Shown here piece by piece: positions 47,121 through 56,928 of a DNA stretch of 64,000 nucleotides. The notes beneath the pieces are model-generated. The model ran no database searches and was not told the origin of the DNA. It worked only from the letters and a program-made list of their open reading frames with translations. The translations under genes and the position numbers were made by a program. Each line of letters starts with the position of its first letter. Within the stretch, counting starts at the first letter, position 1. The DNA is from Deltaproteobacteria bacterium (lineage in GTDB: Bacteria > Desulfobacterota > Desulfobulbia > Desulfobulbales > Desulfurivibrionaceae), in the NCBI GenBank assembly GCA_013349295.1, contig DUZW01000007.1:43423-107422 (forward strand), given 5' to 3'.

Positions 47121-47654
47121 ATGGAGATTTCCAATCTTCTGTGCCGAGGCTTCAATATACTACCAGCCAACCGAGGTTTTTTCTTGGCGCCTTTATTTTT
47201 CACCGGATTTATGCTGCTGTTGGGCTGTCTTCTGCCGGACAGCGCCCTGGCCTTTCAAGCACATGACTATTCTGGGCTATACATCCATCAGCTCGCCCAC
47301 CTCTTCCTGATTATCTCCCTCTTCTTTTTTACCATCAAAGCCCGCCGGACCAACCTCGTTTCCCTGAAAGCATGGAAATACATCATCGCCGGCACCTGGC
47401 TCCTCATGTTCTGGAGTTTCGCCACCATGTCGGGACATTTTCTCGACCTGCAGATAACCGAAGAAGACCTGTTCCTGCCGATCGGCGCAAACATCCCAGT
47501 GCTGCGTCTGACTGATTGGCAAGAGATTCTGTACTATATTTTGATACAAGATCACCTCATCGTCATACCGGCCATGTTTCTTTTTTATCGGGGCCTCACA
47601 CTGCTCCGGAAGGAACAGACAAAGTCCTCTTTTCTCGGGCAGGACCGCCCATGA
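47121..47654 (+). CDS. Integral membrane protein, partner of the following kinase
   Basis: About 177 residues with hydrophobic segments near residues 20-45, 55-75, 90-110 and 145-165. The region after SALAFQ is probably extracytoplasmic. It has no recognisable catalytic motif. Its TGA overlaps the kinase ATG (ATGA), so the two are co-translated and likely form a sensor pair. GTG at 47109 is an alternative start, and neither has a ribosome site. Confidence 0.6.
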   Translation: MEISNLLCRGFNILPANRGFFLAPLFFTGFMLLLGCLLPDSALAFQAHDYSGLYIHQLAHLFLIISLFFFTIKARRTNLVSLKAWKYIIAGTWLLMFWSFATMSGHFLDLQITEEDLFLPIGANIPVLRLTDWQEILYYILIQDHLIVIPAMFLFYRGLTLLRKEQTKSSFLGQDRP

Positions 47655-48766
47655 TCACCATCTCCCTGCTCCCGGTCTGGCTCATCGATTTCGTGGGAGC
47701 ATTTACCTTCGTCATTCTCTCAGGACTTTGCCTCAAACATGCCTTGGCCCTGTCCCGCGCCGACCAGGAAAGCCCCTTGGCCATTTTTCTCCTCTGGTTC
47801 TTTGGGGCGCTTTTCGCCCTTGCCTTGTCCCGCTCCACCGGACACATCCTCAAACATATCCTCACCCTGTCCGCCAGAGAAGATCTCTGGGTGGTGCTGG
47901 GCCCATACTGCGGGTCGATCAACAGCATAACCTTCATCGTTATCGCCTCTGTAACTCTTTTTTTCAACCGGATCGAAACCATCATGGAACGGATGCTCCG
48001 AGACCGTGAAAAGATCGAAAAAAACAGCCAGGAACTCTTTCGCCTCAACAAAGACATCGAAGCGGTCATCGCGGAACGGACCAAATCGAGCATGGCCCTG
48101 CGTATCGCCCATGAGGTACGCAACCCTATCACCATCATCGGCGGCATGGTTCGTCGATTTCTTAACGCCTATCCGCCCGAAGAAGAGGGCCGCTTGAAAC
48201 TGATCCATATCCTCGATCAGGCCCGCAAGCTTGAAAATCTGGTGAGCAAATTTGAATCGGTCCGGCCGGAATCCAAAAAGATCTTCGCGCCGCTGGATCT
48301 CAATGCCATTCTCACCGAGGCTGTTGATTCGTTGCAAAACGAGGCCCACGCCAAAGAAATCAGCCTCACACTCCGCTTGAACCCAACCCCGCTTTTTTTC
48401 CATGGCAACAGCTCGCTCATCAAGATCGCCCTTGCCCATCTGATCCGTAACGCAGTGAATGCCTGCACCAAGGCAAACCGGATCATCATCGTCACGGAGA
48501 TGACCTCCTTTGGCTGCCAGCTTAAAATTACCGATGACGGCAAAGGAATCTCCAAGGAAATGCTCGAGGTTATCTTCGACCCCTACCTGCACATCAATCG
48601 ACAGAGAACCGGCCTGGGATTGCCCTATGTCAAACAGATCATCAACGAGCACATGGGCACGGTAACCATCACCAGCGAACCGGGAAAAGGCACCATCGTA
48701 CTGATCGTCCTGCCAACCCACCTTGGCGAACTCACCGGCGTTTCCGGTGGCACTTATGCCCTCTGA
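47651..48766 (+). CDS. Membrane histidine kinase
   Basis: 371 residues. Three hydrophobic N-terminal segments (about 8-30, 40-65, 85-110), a short coiled coil (ETIMERMLRDREKIEKNSQEL), then HisKA with the phospho-accepting His in MALRIAHEVRNPITIIGGMV. The ATPase domain has ALAHLIRNAVNACTKA (N box), TDDGKGI (G1) and RTGLGLPYVKQII (G2). No periplasmic sensor of size, so sensing may be through the membrane or the upstream membrane protein. No response regulator is adjacent. Confidence 0.85.
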   Translation: MITISLLPVWLIDFVGAFTFVILSGLCLKHALALSRADQESPLAIFLLWFFGALFALALSRSTGHILKHILTLSAREDLWVVLGPYCGSINSITFIVIASVTLFFNRIETIMERMLRDREKIEKNSQELFRLNKDIEAVIAERTKSSMALRIAHEVRNPITIIGGMVRRFLNAYPPEEEGRLKLIHILDQARKLENLVSKFESVRPESKKIFAPLDLNAILTEAVDSLQNEAHAKEISLTLRLNPTPLFFHGNSSLIKIALAHLIRNAVNACTKANRIIIVTEMTSFGCQLKITDDGKGISKEMLEVIFDPYLHINRQRTGLGLPYVKQIINEHMGTVTITSEPGKGTIVLIVLPTHLGELTGVSGGTYAL

Positions 48767-49143
48767 GGTTTCTTTTCCGTAGCGCAACATCCCACGCATC
48801 CTGTTGAAAAAAACCGGCTTTTCATAACCCCGTATACGATGCAGGCAATGGTCGTTGATTTCAAGATGCAGCACATGCTGAAATTGTGAAGAATCGTCCA
48901 ATTCATTCTTCCAGTTCCAAAGTTACCCCCCCACGGATAACCTTTCCAACATCTATTAGAAATACCCGGCGTAATGTGCTATGATGTCCGATTGCTCTTT
49001 GTTGCAATCGCACCAGGCCGCGATTACAACGGTTACCCGTTGGTAACTTATTGAATTTGTGTCGTGAACCTTTGGATTCTTTCCCTTTTTGCGAGACCAT
49101 CTTCTTTCATTCAACTCATAATTTCAGCGGATAGTACACACCC
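48767..49143. other. Intergenic region before the ABC-F gene
   Basis: 377 bases without a convincing gene. Two small inverted repeats: CGATTGC-N8-GCAATCG (48989-49010) and GTTACC-CGTT-GGTAAC (49032-49047). Either could be a protein site or leader structure for the ABC-F gene. No T-run follows them. Confidence 0.35.
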
Positions 49144-51135
49144 ATGCTTGCCATCAACCAACTTTCCATCCAGTTCGGATCCAAACATCTTTTCAAAAAT
49201 GTCTCGGTCCGCGTCCATCCCGGCGAAAAAATCGGTCTGGTCGGGGTAAACGGCGCGGGAAAATCCACCCTGCTCAAGATCATGGCCGGAGTCAAGCATG
49301 TGGATGACGGCATCCTGACCCGGTCAAAAAACATCAGCCTCGGCTATCTTCCCCAGGAGATAGCCGCCTTTCCTCCGGGCCGCTCCCTGTTTGAGGAAGC
49401 GAAAACCGCCTTTGCCGAGGCCCTGGCCCTGCAAAAAGAGCTGGATCAGGTCAATCAGGCTCTTGGCCAGGTGCCGCCGGAAGATGCCGGCTTCGCCGAC
49501 CTGCTCCACCGCCAGGGAGATCTCCAGCACCGGCTCGACCAATCCGACATCTTCACCATGGAGTCCCAAGTTGAAAGGATTCTGCTGGGGTTGGGTTTTT
49601 CCCAGAGCGATTTCAGCAAGGACAGCATCTCCTTTTCCGGCGGCTGGCTCATGCGCTTGATGCTGGCCAAGATTCTGCTGGCCAAGCCGGACCTCCTTCT
49701 TCTGGACGAACCGACCAATCATCTGGATATCGAGTCCCTCACCTGGCTTGAGGAATTCCTGAAAAATCACCGGGGCGCCATGGTGATGATCTCCCATGAC
49801 CGCTCCTTTCTCGACAATCTCACCACCGTCACCTGGGAGATCTCCCTGGGCGACCTCACCGTCTACAAGGGCAATTATTCGAAATATCTGGTGGATAAAG
49901 CAAACCGGATGATCATCAAACGGGCGGCCTATGAAAATCAGCAGGCCATGATCGAGCAAACCATGAAATTCGTTGACCGGTTCCGCTCGAAAGCCACCAA
50001 GGCCACCCAGGTGCAGAGCCGACTCAAACAACTGGAGAAGATCGAGATAATCGAGCTGGACGAGACGGAAAGCTCCATCGCCTTCCGCTTTCCCCCCTCC
50101 CCGCCCTCCGGCAGAACCGTGCTGGAGATCGAGAACCTCAACAAACAGTTCGGCGGAAAGCGGGTTTTCACCGACCTCTCCTTTACCTTGCAACGAGGCG
50201 AGAAACTGGCCGTACTCGGGGTCAACGGCGCCGGTAAATCCACCCTGGTCAAGATCCTGGCCGGCCTCATCACCCCGGACAGCGGAACTATCCGCTTCGG
50301 CCACAACGTGGCCATCTCCTATTTCGGACAGCATCAGGCCCAGGAACTTGACTCCCGCTACACGATCCTTGAAACCCTGAGTCATGTGAATAACGAACTG
50401 AGCGTCACCCAAACCCGCTCCCTGCTGGGCGCCTTCCTCTTTCGCGGCGATGACGTGGACAAAAAGGTGGGGGTGCTCTCGGGGGGAGAAAAAAGCAGGG
50501 TAGCCCTGGCCAAGATGATCGCCACCCCGGCCAACCTCCTGATCCTTGACGAACCCACCAACCATCTGGATATCCAGTCCCAGGAGGTGCTGCAGGAGGC
50601 GATGCGCCAATACGACGGCTCCATCATCCTGGTTTCCCATAACCGCTATTTTGCCAATTCTTTTGTCGGCAAGGTCCTGGAGATCAAAGGCGGCCACGGC
50701 ACTATTTTTGACGGCAATATCGACTACTATCTCCACAAAACCCATGCCGAAGCTGTCGGCACAGCGCCCAAAAAGCCTGTCGCGCCCAAAAATGCACCGG
50801 CAAGCCAACCCCCTGAAAAACAGGCGAAAAAGGGTAAGGAATCCAGAAAGATTCAAGCGGACTTGCGCCAGCAAAAAAACCGCGAAATCGCACCGCTCAA
50901 AAAGATCGTGAACCGATGCGAACAGGAAATCGAACAACTCGAAGGCAGGAAGAGCCAACTCGAACAGGCCATGGCCGACCCGGAACTTTACAAGGATCAG
51001 GACCGCTTTGCCGAACTCAACAACGAATACACCTCCCTGGGCCGGAAACTGAAAAAATGCTACACGGAATGGGAGCAGACCCAAGCCAAGCTGGAAGAGA
51101 TCGAGTCCCGTTTTGCAGAAGAGTGTGAAGAGTAA
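49144..51135 (+). CDS. ABC-F family ATPase (Uup/YheS-like)
   Basis: 663 residues, no membrane segments. Two ABC domains: Walker A GVNGAGKST at about 35-43 and again at about 360, signatures SFSGGWLMRL and LSGGEKSRVALAK, each followed by LLLDEPTNHLDI or LILDEPTNHLDI. The P-site tRNA-interaction linker sits between them (KANRMIIKRAAYENQQAMIEQ...). A long lysine-rich linker and coiled-coil C-terminal domain (about 560-660) are as in Uup. ABC-F proteins act on ribosomes or, for Uup, also on DNA transposition intermediates. It is not a transporter. Confidence 0.9.
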   Translation: MLAINQLSIQFGSKHLFKNVSVRVHPGEKIGLVGVNGAGKSTLLKIMAGVKHVDDGILTRSKNISLGYLPQEIAAFPPGRSLFEEAKTAFAEALALQKELDQVNQALGQVPPEDAGFADLLHRQGDLQHRLDQSDIFTMESQVERILLGLGFSQSDFSKDSISFSGGWLMRLMLAKILLAKPDLLLLDEPTNHLDIESLTWLEEFLKNHRGAMVMISHDRSFLDNLTTVTWEISLGDLTVYKGNYSKYLVDKANRMIIKRAAYENQQAMIEQTMKFVDRFRSKATKATQVQSRLKQLEKIEIIELDETESSIAFRFPPSPPSGRTVLEIENLNKQFGGKRVFTDLSFTLQRGEKLAVLGVNGAGKSTLVKILAGLITPDSGTIRFGHNVAISYFGQHQAQELDSRYTILETLSHVNNELSVTQTRSLLGAFLFRGDDVDKKVGVLSGGEKSRVALAKMIATPANLLILDEPTNHLDIQSQEVLQEAMRQYDGSIILVSHNRYFANSFVGKVLEIKGGHGTIFDGNIDYYLHKTHAEAVGTAPKKPVAPKNAPASQPPEKQAKKGKESRKIQADLRQQKNREIAPLKKIVNRCEQEIEQLEGRKSQLEQAMADPELYKDQDRFAELNNEYTSLGRKLKKCYTEWEQTQAKLEEIESRFAEECEE

Positions 51136-51292
51136 GTTTCCCCGCGACCAAGCAGCGCATCGCACTTGACCCGCGCCGCATTTGCCGGTATCTTCAGCGC
51201 TTGTTTTCCATTGACCTTACAAGGCCGAACCATTGCAAAAACGAAGAGTTACGCATGGCTCCTTTTTTTGTTTCACCCTTCCGGAGACGACC

Positions 51293-51394
51293 ATGAGAAA
51301 AATCCACCCGGTTAGACGATCCGCCTGTACCCTCGCCTGCGCCGCCATGCCCTTTGGCGCCGTTAGCGATAAACATGCCGCGTTGGCCCTCTAA
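51293..51394 (+). CDS. Possible 33-residue leader peptide
   Basis: MRKIHPVRRSACTLACAAMP... to a TAA four bases before the dGTPase-like ATG. GGAG precedes the ATG by six bases. The sequence has a basic start and small hydrophobic residues, vaguely like a signal peptide. It may be translated to couple or tune the next gene, or may be chance. Confidence 0.25.
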   Translation: MRKIHPVRRSACTLACAAMPFGAVSDKHAALAL

Positions 51395-51398
51395 GAAC

Positions 51399-52442
51399 AT
51401 GGACCATTCCATCCGTCAGCAGATCGAGGAGCGCGAAGCCGCAAGCCTCGCGCCCCACGCCGCTTTAAGCCGCAACAGCAAAGGCAGGCTCAGGCCCGAA
51501 GAGGAGTGCCCCATCCGCGGCGCCTATCAGCGCGACCGGGACCGGATTATCCACTGCAAGTCATTCCGCCGCCTCAAGCATAAAACCCAGGTGTTCCTGG
51601 CCCCCACCGGCGACCATTACCGGACCAGACTCACCCATGTGCTCGAGGTGAGCCAGATCGCCAGGACCATCTCGGTGGCCCTGCGCCTCAACGGCCATCT
51701 CACCGAGGCCATCGCCCTGGGCCATGATCTCGGCCACACCCCTTTCGGCCACGCCGGGGAAGCGGTGCTGGACGAGCTCTACCCCCCAGGCTTCCGCCAC
51801 TACGACCAGAGCCTGCGGGTCGTCAACATCCTGGAAAAAAAGGGGGAAGGGCTCAATCTGACCGCCGAGGTACTCGACGGCATAGCCAAGCATTCCAAAG
51901 GTCGCCGCGAGATCCTGCCCCTGGATCTCTCCGAACTGCCGACAACCATGGAAGGGCGGGTGGTGCGTATCTCCGACATCATCGCCTATGTGAACCACGA
52001 TCTCGACGATGCGGTGCGGGCCGGGATCATCAGCGAAGCGCAGATCCCCGGCCATCTCCAGAAACTGTTCGGCCCCGCCCACTCAGGCCGGATCGGCAGC
52101 ATGGTTCATGATCTCGTCGCCCAAAGCCTGAAAAACGGCGGGGGGACCCTGACCATGAGCCCGCATATGCTGGAAGGCATTGCCGAGCTGCGCTCTTTTC
52201 TCTATGAAAACGTCTACGAAACCAATCGGGTTCACGACGATTTCATCAAGGCCAAAAAGGTGCTGCGGGAGCTGTACGAATATTTCATCAACACGGACGA
52301 GCATTGGGAAAAGGTCATCGACTATGATGCCTCGACCCCGCGGGAACAGATGGTCTGCGACTTCATCGCCGGCATGACCGACCGCTATGCCCTGGATCTC
52401 TATACCAATATCTTTCTTCCAAAACCATGGAGTGTAATGTAA
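51399..52442 (+). CDS. dGTPase-like deoxynucleoside triphosphate triphosphohydrolase
   Basis: 347 residues. HD-domain metal site: RTRLTHVLEVSQIARTI, then ALGHDLGHTPFGHAGE, and the later AYVNHDLDDAVRAG. The N-terminal pattern EEREAASLAPHAALSRNSKGR is that of the shorter dGTPase-like proteins. They hydrolyse dNTPs to the nucleoside and triphosphate, and some relatives contribute to phage defence by dNTP depletion. Start at ATG 51399, on homology. Three bases before valS. Confidence 0.88.
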   Translation: MDHSIRQQIEEREAASLAPHAALSRNSKGRLRPEEECPIRGAYQRDRDRIIHCKSFRRLKHKTQVFLAPTGDHYRTRLTHVLEVSQIARTISVALRLNGHLTEAIALGHDLGHTPFGHAGEAVLDELYPPGFRHYDQSLRVVNILEKKGEGLNLTAEVLDGIAKHSKGRREILPLDLSELPTTMEGRVVRISDIIAYVNHDLDDAVRAGIISEAQIPGHLQKLFGPAHSGRIGSMVHDLVAQSLKNGGGTLTMSPHMLEGIAELRSFLYENVYETNRVHDDFIKAKKVLRELYEYFINTDEHWEKVIDYDASTPREQMVCDFIAGMTDRYALDLYTNIFLPKPWSVM

Positions 52443-52445
52443 CCG

Positions 52446-55121
52446 ATGAGCGAAAACGCACCCTCCGCCGACCAGGAGCTGGCCAAGGCCTACGAATTCA
52501 AAGAGGTTGAAGCCAGATGGTACCGGAAATGGCTTGAGCAGAAAAACTTCCAGGCCACCATGGACGAAGGGAAGCCCTCTTTTTCCATCGTCATTCCGCC
52601 GCCCAACGTCACCGGCGTTCTCCATGTGGGGCATGCCCTGAACAACACCATGCAGGATGTCCTGATCCGCTACAAGCGGATGTGCGGCTACAACACCCTC
52701 TGGGTGCCCGGCACCGACCACGCCGGCATCGCCACCCAGAACGTGGTGGAACGCCAACTTGCCACCGAGGGCAAGAGCCGCCACGATCTCGGCCGCGAGC
52801 AGTTCATCGAGCGCGTTTGGCAGTGGCGCGAGGAAAAAGGCGGCACCATCATCAACCAGCTCAAGCATCTGGGCTGCTCCTGCGATTGGGACCGGGAACG
52901 CTTCACCATGGACGAGGGTTTGTCCAAGGCGGTGCGCACCGTCTTTATCCGCCTTTTCAAGGAAGGGCTGATCTACAAGGGCGACTATATCGTCAACTGG
53001 TGCCCCCGCTGCCACACCGCCCTCTCCGACGACGAGGTGGAGCACGAGGACAAGGCGGGCAAGCTCTACCATATCCGCTACCCCTACGCCGACGGCTCCG
53101 GCCACGTAGTGGTCGCCACCACCCGGCCCGAGACCATGCTGGGCGACACCGCCGTGGCGGTGCACCCCGACGACGAGCGCTACACCCATCTGAAAACCAT
53201 CGGCATCCGGCTGCCCCTTTCCGACCGCACCATCCCGGTGGTGTATGACCACCACGTCCAGCGGGAGTTCGGCACCGGGGCGCTCAAAGTCACCCCCTCC
53301 CACGACCGCAACGACTACGAGATCGGCTTGCGCCACAACCTTGAACGGATCAAGGTCATGGACGACTCCGGGATCATGAACCAGGCGGCCGGCCCCTATG
53401 CGGGTCTGGACCGCTTCGCCTGCCGCAAGCAGATCGTCGCCGATCTCGAAGCGCAGGGGTTCCTGGAAAAAATCGAGGATTACGAGCATGCGGTGGGCCA
53501 GTGCTACCGCTGCAAAACCGTGGTCGAGCCCGCCACCTCCCTGCAATGGTTCGTTTCCGTGCGGCCCCTGGCCGACAAGGCCGTGGCCGCGGTGCGCGAC
53601 GGCCGCATCGCCATCCACCCCAAGACCTGGTACAACACCTTCTACGCCTGGATGGACAACATCCGCGACTGGTGCATCTCCCGCCAAATCTGGTGGGGCC
53701 ATCAGATCCCGGCCTGGACCTGCGACGCATGCTCCCAGCTCATGGTTGAGGAGCAGGCTCCCACCGCCTGCTCCAAATGCGGCTCCACCAAGCTCACCCA
53801 GGAAACCGACGTGCTGGACACCTGGTTCTCCTCGGCCCTCTGGCCCTTCTCCACCCTGGGCTGGCCGGAAGAGACCAAGGAGCTGAAATTCTTCTACCCC
53901 ACCTCGGTGCTGATCACCTCCTTCGACATCCTCTTCTTCTGGGTGGCCAGGATGATGATGATGGGCATCCACCTCATGGATGAGGTGCCCTTCAAGGACG
54001 TCTATCTCCACGCCCTGGTCCGCGACAAGCACGGCAAGAAGATGAGCAAGTCCACGGGCAACGTCATCGACCCGCTGGTGGTCATGGACGAGTACGGCAC
54101 CGACGCCCTGCGCTTCACCCTCACCGCCTTTGCCGCCCAAGGCCGCGAGATCAAGCTGGCCGAGGAACGCATCGAGGGCTACCGCCACTTCATCAACAAG
54201 ATCTGGAACGCGGCCCGCTTCGCCCTCATGCACATCAAGGAGTGCGATCCCGCGATCAGCAAGGATATCGACCCCGCCGGTCTCCCCCTGTCCCACCGCT
54301 GGATTCTCCACCGGCTCAACCGGACAATCGCCGAGGTCCGCCAAGCCCTGGACGACTACCGCTTCAACGACGCAGCCTCGTCCATCTACCAGTTCGTCTG
54401 GAACGAGTTCTGCGACTGGTACCTGGAATGGATCAAGTCCGATCTTTACGGCGACAACGCCATTGCCAAGGCGCAATCCCAGAGTGTACTTCTGGCGGTA
54501 CTGGAAAACGTGCTCAAGCTCCTGCACCCCATCACCCCCTTCGTCACCGAGGAGATCTGGCATGTATTGCCCGGCAAGCGGACCAGCATCATGGTCGAAG
54601 CCTTCCCGACCCCAAACCCGGCCTGGGACGATGATGAGGGCGCCGAACTGGCCGTGCTCTTCATGGGGATTGTCGGCGGCATCCGCAACATCCGCAGCGA
54701 GGCCATGATCCACCCTTCAGCCGAGATCGAGGTACAGATCGTCTGCCACGACGAAGGCAAACACGCGGGCTTGTCCTCCCTTGCCTCTTCCCTTAAAGCC
54801 CTGACCCGAACCGGCACCATGGCCGTGCAAAAGGAAGGCACCCGTCCCAAGGGCGCGGCCTCCTATCTCTATACCGACATCGAGATCTTCGTGCCCCTGG
54901 CCGGACTTGTGGATGTTGACAAGGAGCAGGCCAAACTCAAGAAGGATCAGGACAAAACCGAGGCTGAGCTGGCCAGATGCCAGGGCAAGCTTGCCAACGA
55001 GAAGTTCATGGCCAATGCCCCGGATGAGGTAAAGGCCAAGGAGCGGGAAAAGGTCGCGGAGATGCAGGCCAAGCTGGAGAAGATCAGGGCCGGGATGGAG
55101 CGGTTGGAGGAGCTGCGCTGA
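52446..55121 (+). CDS. valS: Valyl-tRNA synthetase
   Basis: Class I synthetase, 891 residues. The HIGH motif is in PPPNVTGVLHVGHAL, the editing (CP1) domain spans about 190-340 with TTRPETMLGDTAV, the zinc-type cysteine segment is SQLMVEEQAPTACSKCG, the KMSKS motif is HGKKMSKSTGNV, then the anticodon domain and a C-terminal coiled-coil arm (LAGLVDVDKEQAKLKKD...). Start ATG 52446 directly follows the dGTPase-like gene. The integron begins 16 bases past its stop. Confidence 0.97.
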   Translation: MSENAPSADQELAKAYEFKEVEARWYRKWLEQKNFQATMDEGKPSFSIVIPPPNVTGVLHVGHALNNTMQDVLIRYKRMCGYNTLWVPGTDHAGIATQNVVERQLATEGKSRHDLGREQFIERVWQWREEKGGTIINQLKHLGCSCDWDRERFTMDEGLSKAVRTVFIRLFKEGLIYKGDYIVNWCPRCHTALSDDEVEHEDKAGKLYHIRYPYADGSGHVVVATTRPETMLGDTAVAVHPDDERYTHLKTIGIRLPLSDRTIPVVYDHHVQREFGTGALKVTPSHDRNDYEIGLRHNLERIKVMDDSGIMNQAAGPYAGLDRFACRKQIVADLEAQGFLEKIEDYEHAVGQCYRCKTVVEPATSLQWFVSVRPLADKAVAAVRDGRIAIHPKTWYNTFYAWMDNIRDWCISRQIWWGHQIPAWTCDACSQLMVEEQAPTACSKCGSTKLTQETDVLDTWFSSALWPFSTLGWPEETKELKFFYPTSVLITSFDILFFWVARMMMMGIHLMDEVPFKDVYLHALVRDKHGKKMSKSTGNVIDPLVVMDEYGTDALRFTLTAFAAQGREIKLAEERIEGYRHFINKIWNAARFALMHIKECDPAISKDIDPAGLPLSHRWILHRLNRTIAEVRQALDDYRFNDAASSIYQFVWNEFCDWYLEWIKSDLYGDNAIAKAQSQSVLLAVLENVLKLLHPITPFVTEEIWHVLPGKRTSIMVEAFPTPNPAWDDDEGAELAVLFMGIVGGIRNIRSEAMIHPSAEIEVQIVCHDEGKHAGLSSLASSLKALTRTGTMAVQKEGTRPKGAASYLYTDIEIFVPLAGLVDVDKEQAKLKKDQDKTEAELARCQGKLANEKFMANAPDEVKAKEREKVAEMQAKLEKIRAGMERLEELR

Positions 55122-55137
55122 GGTTTACCGCAGGATT

Positions 55138-56142
55138 TCAAAGCCGGTCCAGCGGACTTTGCAACTGCCGTATGTCCCTGGCCATGACATGGGTATATAT
55201 CTCGGTGGTCTTTACGTCTGCATGGCCCAGGAGCTCCTGCAGCACCCGGATATTCACTCCGTTTTCCAGCATATGGGTGGCAAAGCTGTGCCGCAGGGTG
55301 TGACAGCCGACCTTCTTGTCGATCGCGGCCTGCTCGACAGCCCGCTTCACAGCCTTCTGCAACCCAGATTCCAACACATGATGGCGCATCTGTCTGCCGG
55401 AACGTGGGTCAAGAGAACGCTCCCGTGACGAAAATACCCACTGCCAACCGGTTTCCCGTCCGGCCTTTGGGTATTTCCTGGCCAGCGCCTCAGGGATATA
55501 CACCTCGCCAAATCCTTCCTCAAAATCTTTATAATGAAGAGCCTTCACCGCCTCAACCTGTGCCTGCAACTCATCCCGCAGATTTAAGGGCAAAATGGTG
55601 GTCCGATCCTTACCACCCTTGCCGCCCCGGACAAAAATAAGGCCTTGACCGAAATCCACATCCTGAATCCGCAAACGGATACACTCCATCAGACGCAGAC
55701 CCCCGCCATAAAGCAGTTTCGCCATAAGAGCGTGTCGGCCTGTCATGACGGCAAGCAAAGACTGAACTTCTGCTTGGGTAAGCACTGTGGGTGGGCGTTG
55801 TTGTTTTTTACTGCGGACCGGGGCAATCTCTCCGGCCAGAGACATATCAAGAACTTCCCGGTAGAGAAAAACCAGGGCGTTTAGAGCCTGCCGCTGGGTT
55901 GAGGCCGAAACCTTACCCTCGGTCGCAAGATGGGAAAGAAACAGTTCAACATCCTTGGCCCCAAGCTTGTTCGGATGCGTCTTGCCGCCAAAATGATAGA
56001 TATAACGGAGAATCCACTGACAATAAGTTTGCTCGGTGCGATAGGCATAATGATGATACCGAAGCACCTCGCGGACTTGCTCCATTAACTTGAGATCAGG
56101 ATTCGGACGAAATTTCGGTTTACTTTTCTTTTGATTTTCCAT
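55138..56142 (-). CDS. intI: Integron integrase IntI
   Basis: Tyrosine recombinase that inserts and excises gene cassettes at attI and attC. 334 residues, full length. The SAM-like N-terminal domain (about 15-100) is followed by the catalytic domain with Arg150 ([14 protein letters not shown]), His281 and Arg284 ([12 protein letters not shown]), His307 ([15 protein letters not shown]) and the nucleophile Tyr316. The extra patch at about 214-236 ([21 protein letters not shown]) is present only in integron integrases and decides the call. All catalytic residues are intact. Transcribed away from the cassette array, convergent with valS. Confidence 0.96.
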   Translation of the reverse strand: MENQKKSKPKFRPNPDLKLMEQVREVLRYHHYAYRTEQTYCQWILRYIYHFGGKTHPNKLGAKDVELFLSHLATEGKVSASTQRQALNALVFLYREVLDMSLAGEIAPVRSKKQQRPPTVLTQAEVQSLLAVMTGRHALMAKLLYGGGLRLMECIRLRIQDVDFGQGLIFVRGGKGGKDRTTILPLNLRDELQAQVEAVKALHYKDFEEGFGEVYIPEALARKYPKAGRETGWQWVFSSRERSLDPRSGRQMRHHVLESGLQKAVKRAVEQAAIDKKVGCHTLRHSFATHMLENGVNIRVLQELLGHADVKTTEIYTHVMARDIRQLQSPLDRL

Positions 56143-56161
56143 ATCCTATCACACAATATCG

Positions 56162-56315
56162 CAATAAGTGGAAATCAACCAGTCAAAAAGCAATAAGCGG
56201 ACAAAAACCCGTTTGATTTTCCACTTTTTAATCTCAATATGAGAATAAGTGGAAATTCCGTCCACCTATAGGGGGTGTTATGACGGACAAGATTCCACTT
56301 ATTACACTGTTGGGC
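56162..56315. other. attI recombination site
   Basis: The crossover core GTTGGGC (consensus GTTRRRY) is at 56309-56315, between intI and the first cassette. The region holds five copies of one motif: AATAAGTGGAA (56163-56173 and 56244-56254), the variant AATAAGCGGA (56192-56201), and inverted copies TTCCACTTTTT (56219-56229) and TTCCACTTATT (56293-56303). Integrase-binding direct and inverted repeats of this kind are known in attI1, but this motif differs from it. No LexA box was recognised. Confidence 0.75.
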
Positions 56316-56331
56316 TTAGAGGTAATAAAAT

Positions 56332-56826
56332 ATGTGCGCCGAAACAAGTGCTGCAATATTAGCAGGAACATTCGCTCTAGCAGGTGTTGCGCTGTCGATA
56401 TCAACCTCTGCACTACTTTCGTTGTGGGATAAAAACCACAAAAGGAAGGTTCTTCTCCGCGAGAAATATGAGGAGTTGAGCTACCGTTTTCTTGCTTCGT
56501 TTGAAATGCCTCAGAAACTGATGAGCTACCAGGGGAATAAAGAAGAAGTTCTCTCCTTAACCCATCAGAAATACGGTAATCAGGCCCACATGCTGGCGTT
56601 GCTTTATTTCCACCAACTTCAAGAGTCAACTGGCCAGTACATCCAGACATATTCAAATCTATGCGTAGTTTCTCACTCATTATATAACCCCAATAATAAT
56701 TTATTGCTCGGAGAGCAGGTCTATGACAACCCAAAATATATAGCGGCACGAAACGCCCATATCGCCGCCAGAGACCACCTCCAGGAACAAATCAAAAAGT
56801 ATGCGACTAAATACGCAAATGTATAA
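56332..56826 (+). CDS. Cassette 1: small membrane protein, unknown function
   Basis: 164 residues. One hydrophobic N-terminal segment (about 6-33, AAILAGTFALAGVALSISTSALLSLW), then a basic, helical cytoplasmic part with conserved-looking YHQ and tyrosine-rich stretches. No known domain recognised. It is the first cassette after attI, so the most recently acquired and normally the best expressed. Its stop lies five bases before attC1. Base composition is clearly more AT-rich than the flanking valS. Confidence 0.7.
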   Translation: MCAETSAAILAGTFALAGVALSISTSALLSLWDKNHKRKVLLREKYEELSYRFLASFEMPQKLMSYQGNKEEVLSLTHQKYGNQAHMLALLYFHQLQESTGQYIQTYSNLCVVSHSLYNPNNNLLLGEQVYDNPKYIAARNAHIAARDHLQEQIKKYATKYANV

Positions 56827-56831
56827 GAGTG

Positions 56832-56918
56832 GCCCAACCAGCAAATTAACTTGACCAGAAGAATCGCCGCGTTGTTACGGCAAGACTCTTGGCTGGCAAG
56901 TTATTAAAATCGTTAAGT
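56832..56918 (+). other. attC1 recombination site
   Basis: R'' box GCCCAAC (56832-56838) and R' box GTTAAGT (56912-56918), 87 bases. Inner complementary stretches AACTTG(a)CCAG and CTGG(c)AAGTT allow the folded single-strand form. Confidence 0.8.
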
Positions 56919-56928
56919 GCCAAAAACT

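Noticed and set aside
49324..51165. Minus-strand open frame of 613 codons opposite the ABC-F gene
   Set aside because: Shadow of a GC-rich gene. The plus strand has two complete ABC domains.
52083..54713. Very long minus-strand open frame (876 codons) opposite the dGTPase-like gene and valS
   Set aside because: It is antisense to two unmistakable genes, its sequence is Gly/Val/His-rich low-information translation, and it has no ribosome site. It is a codon-bias shadow.
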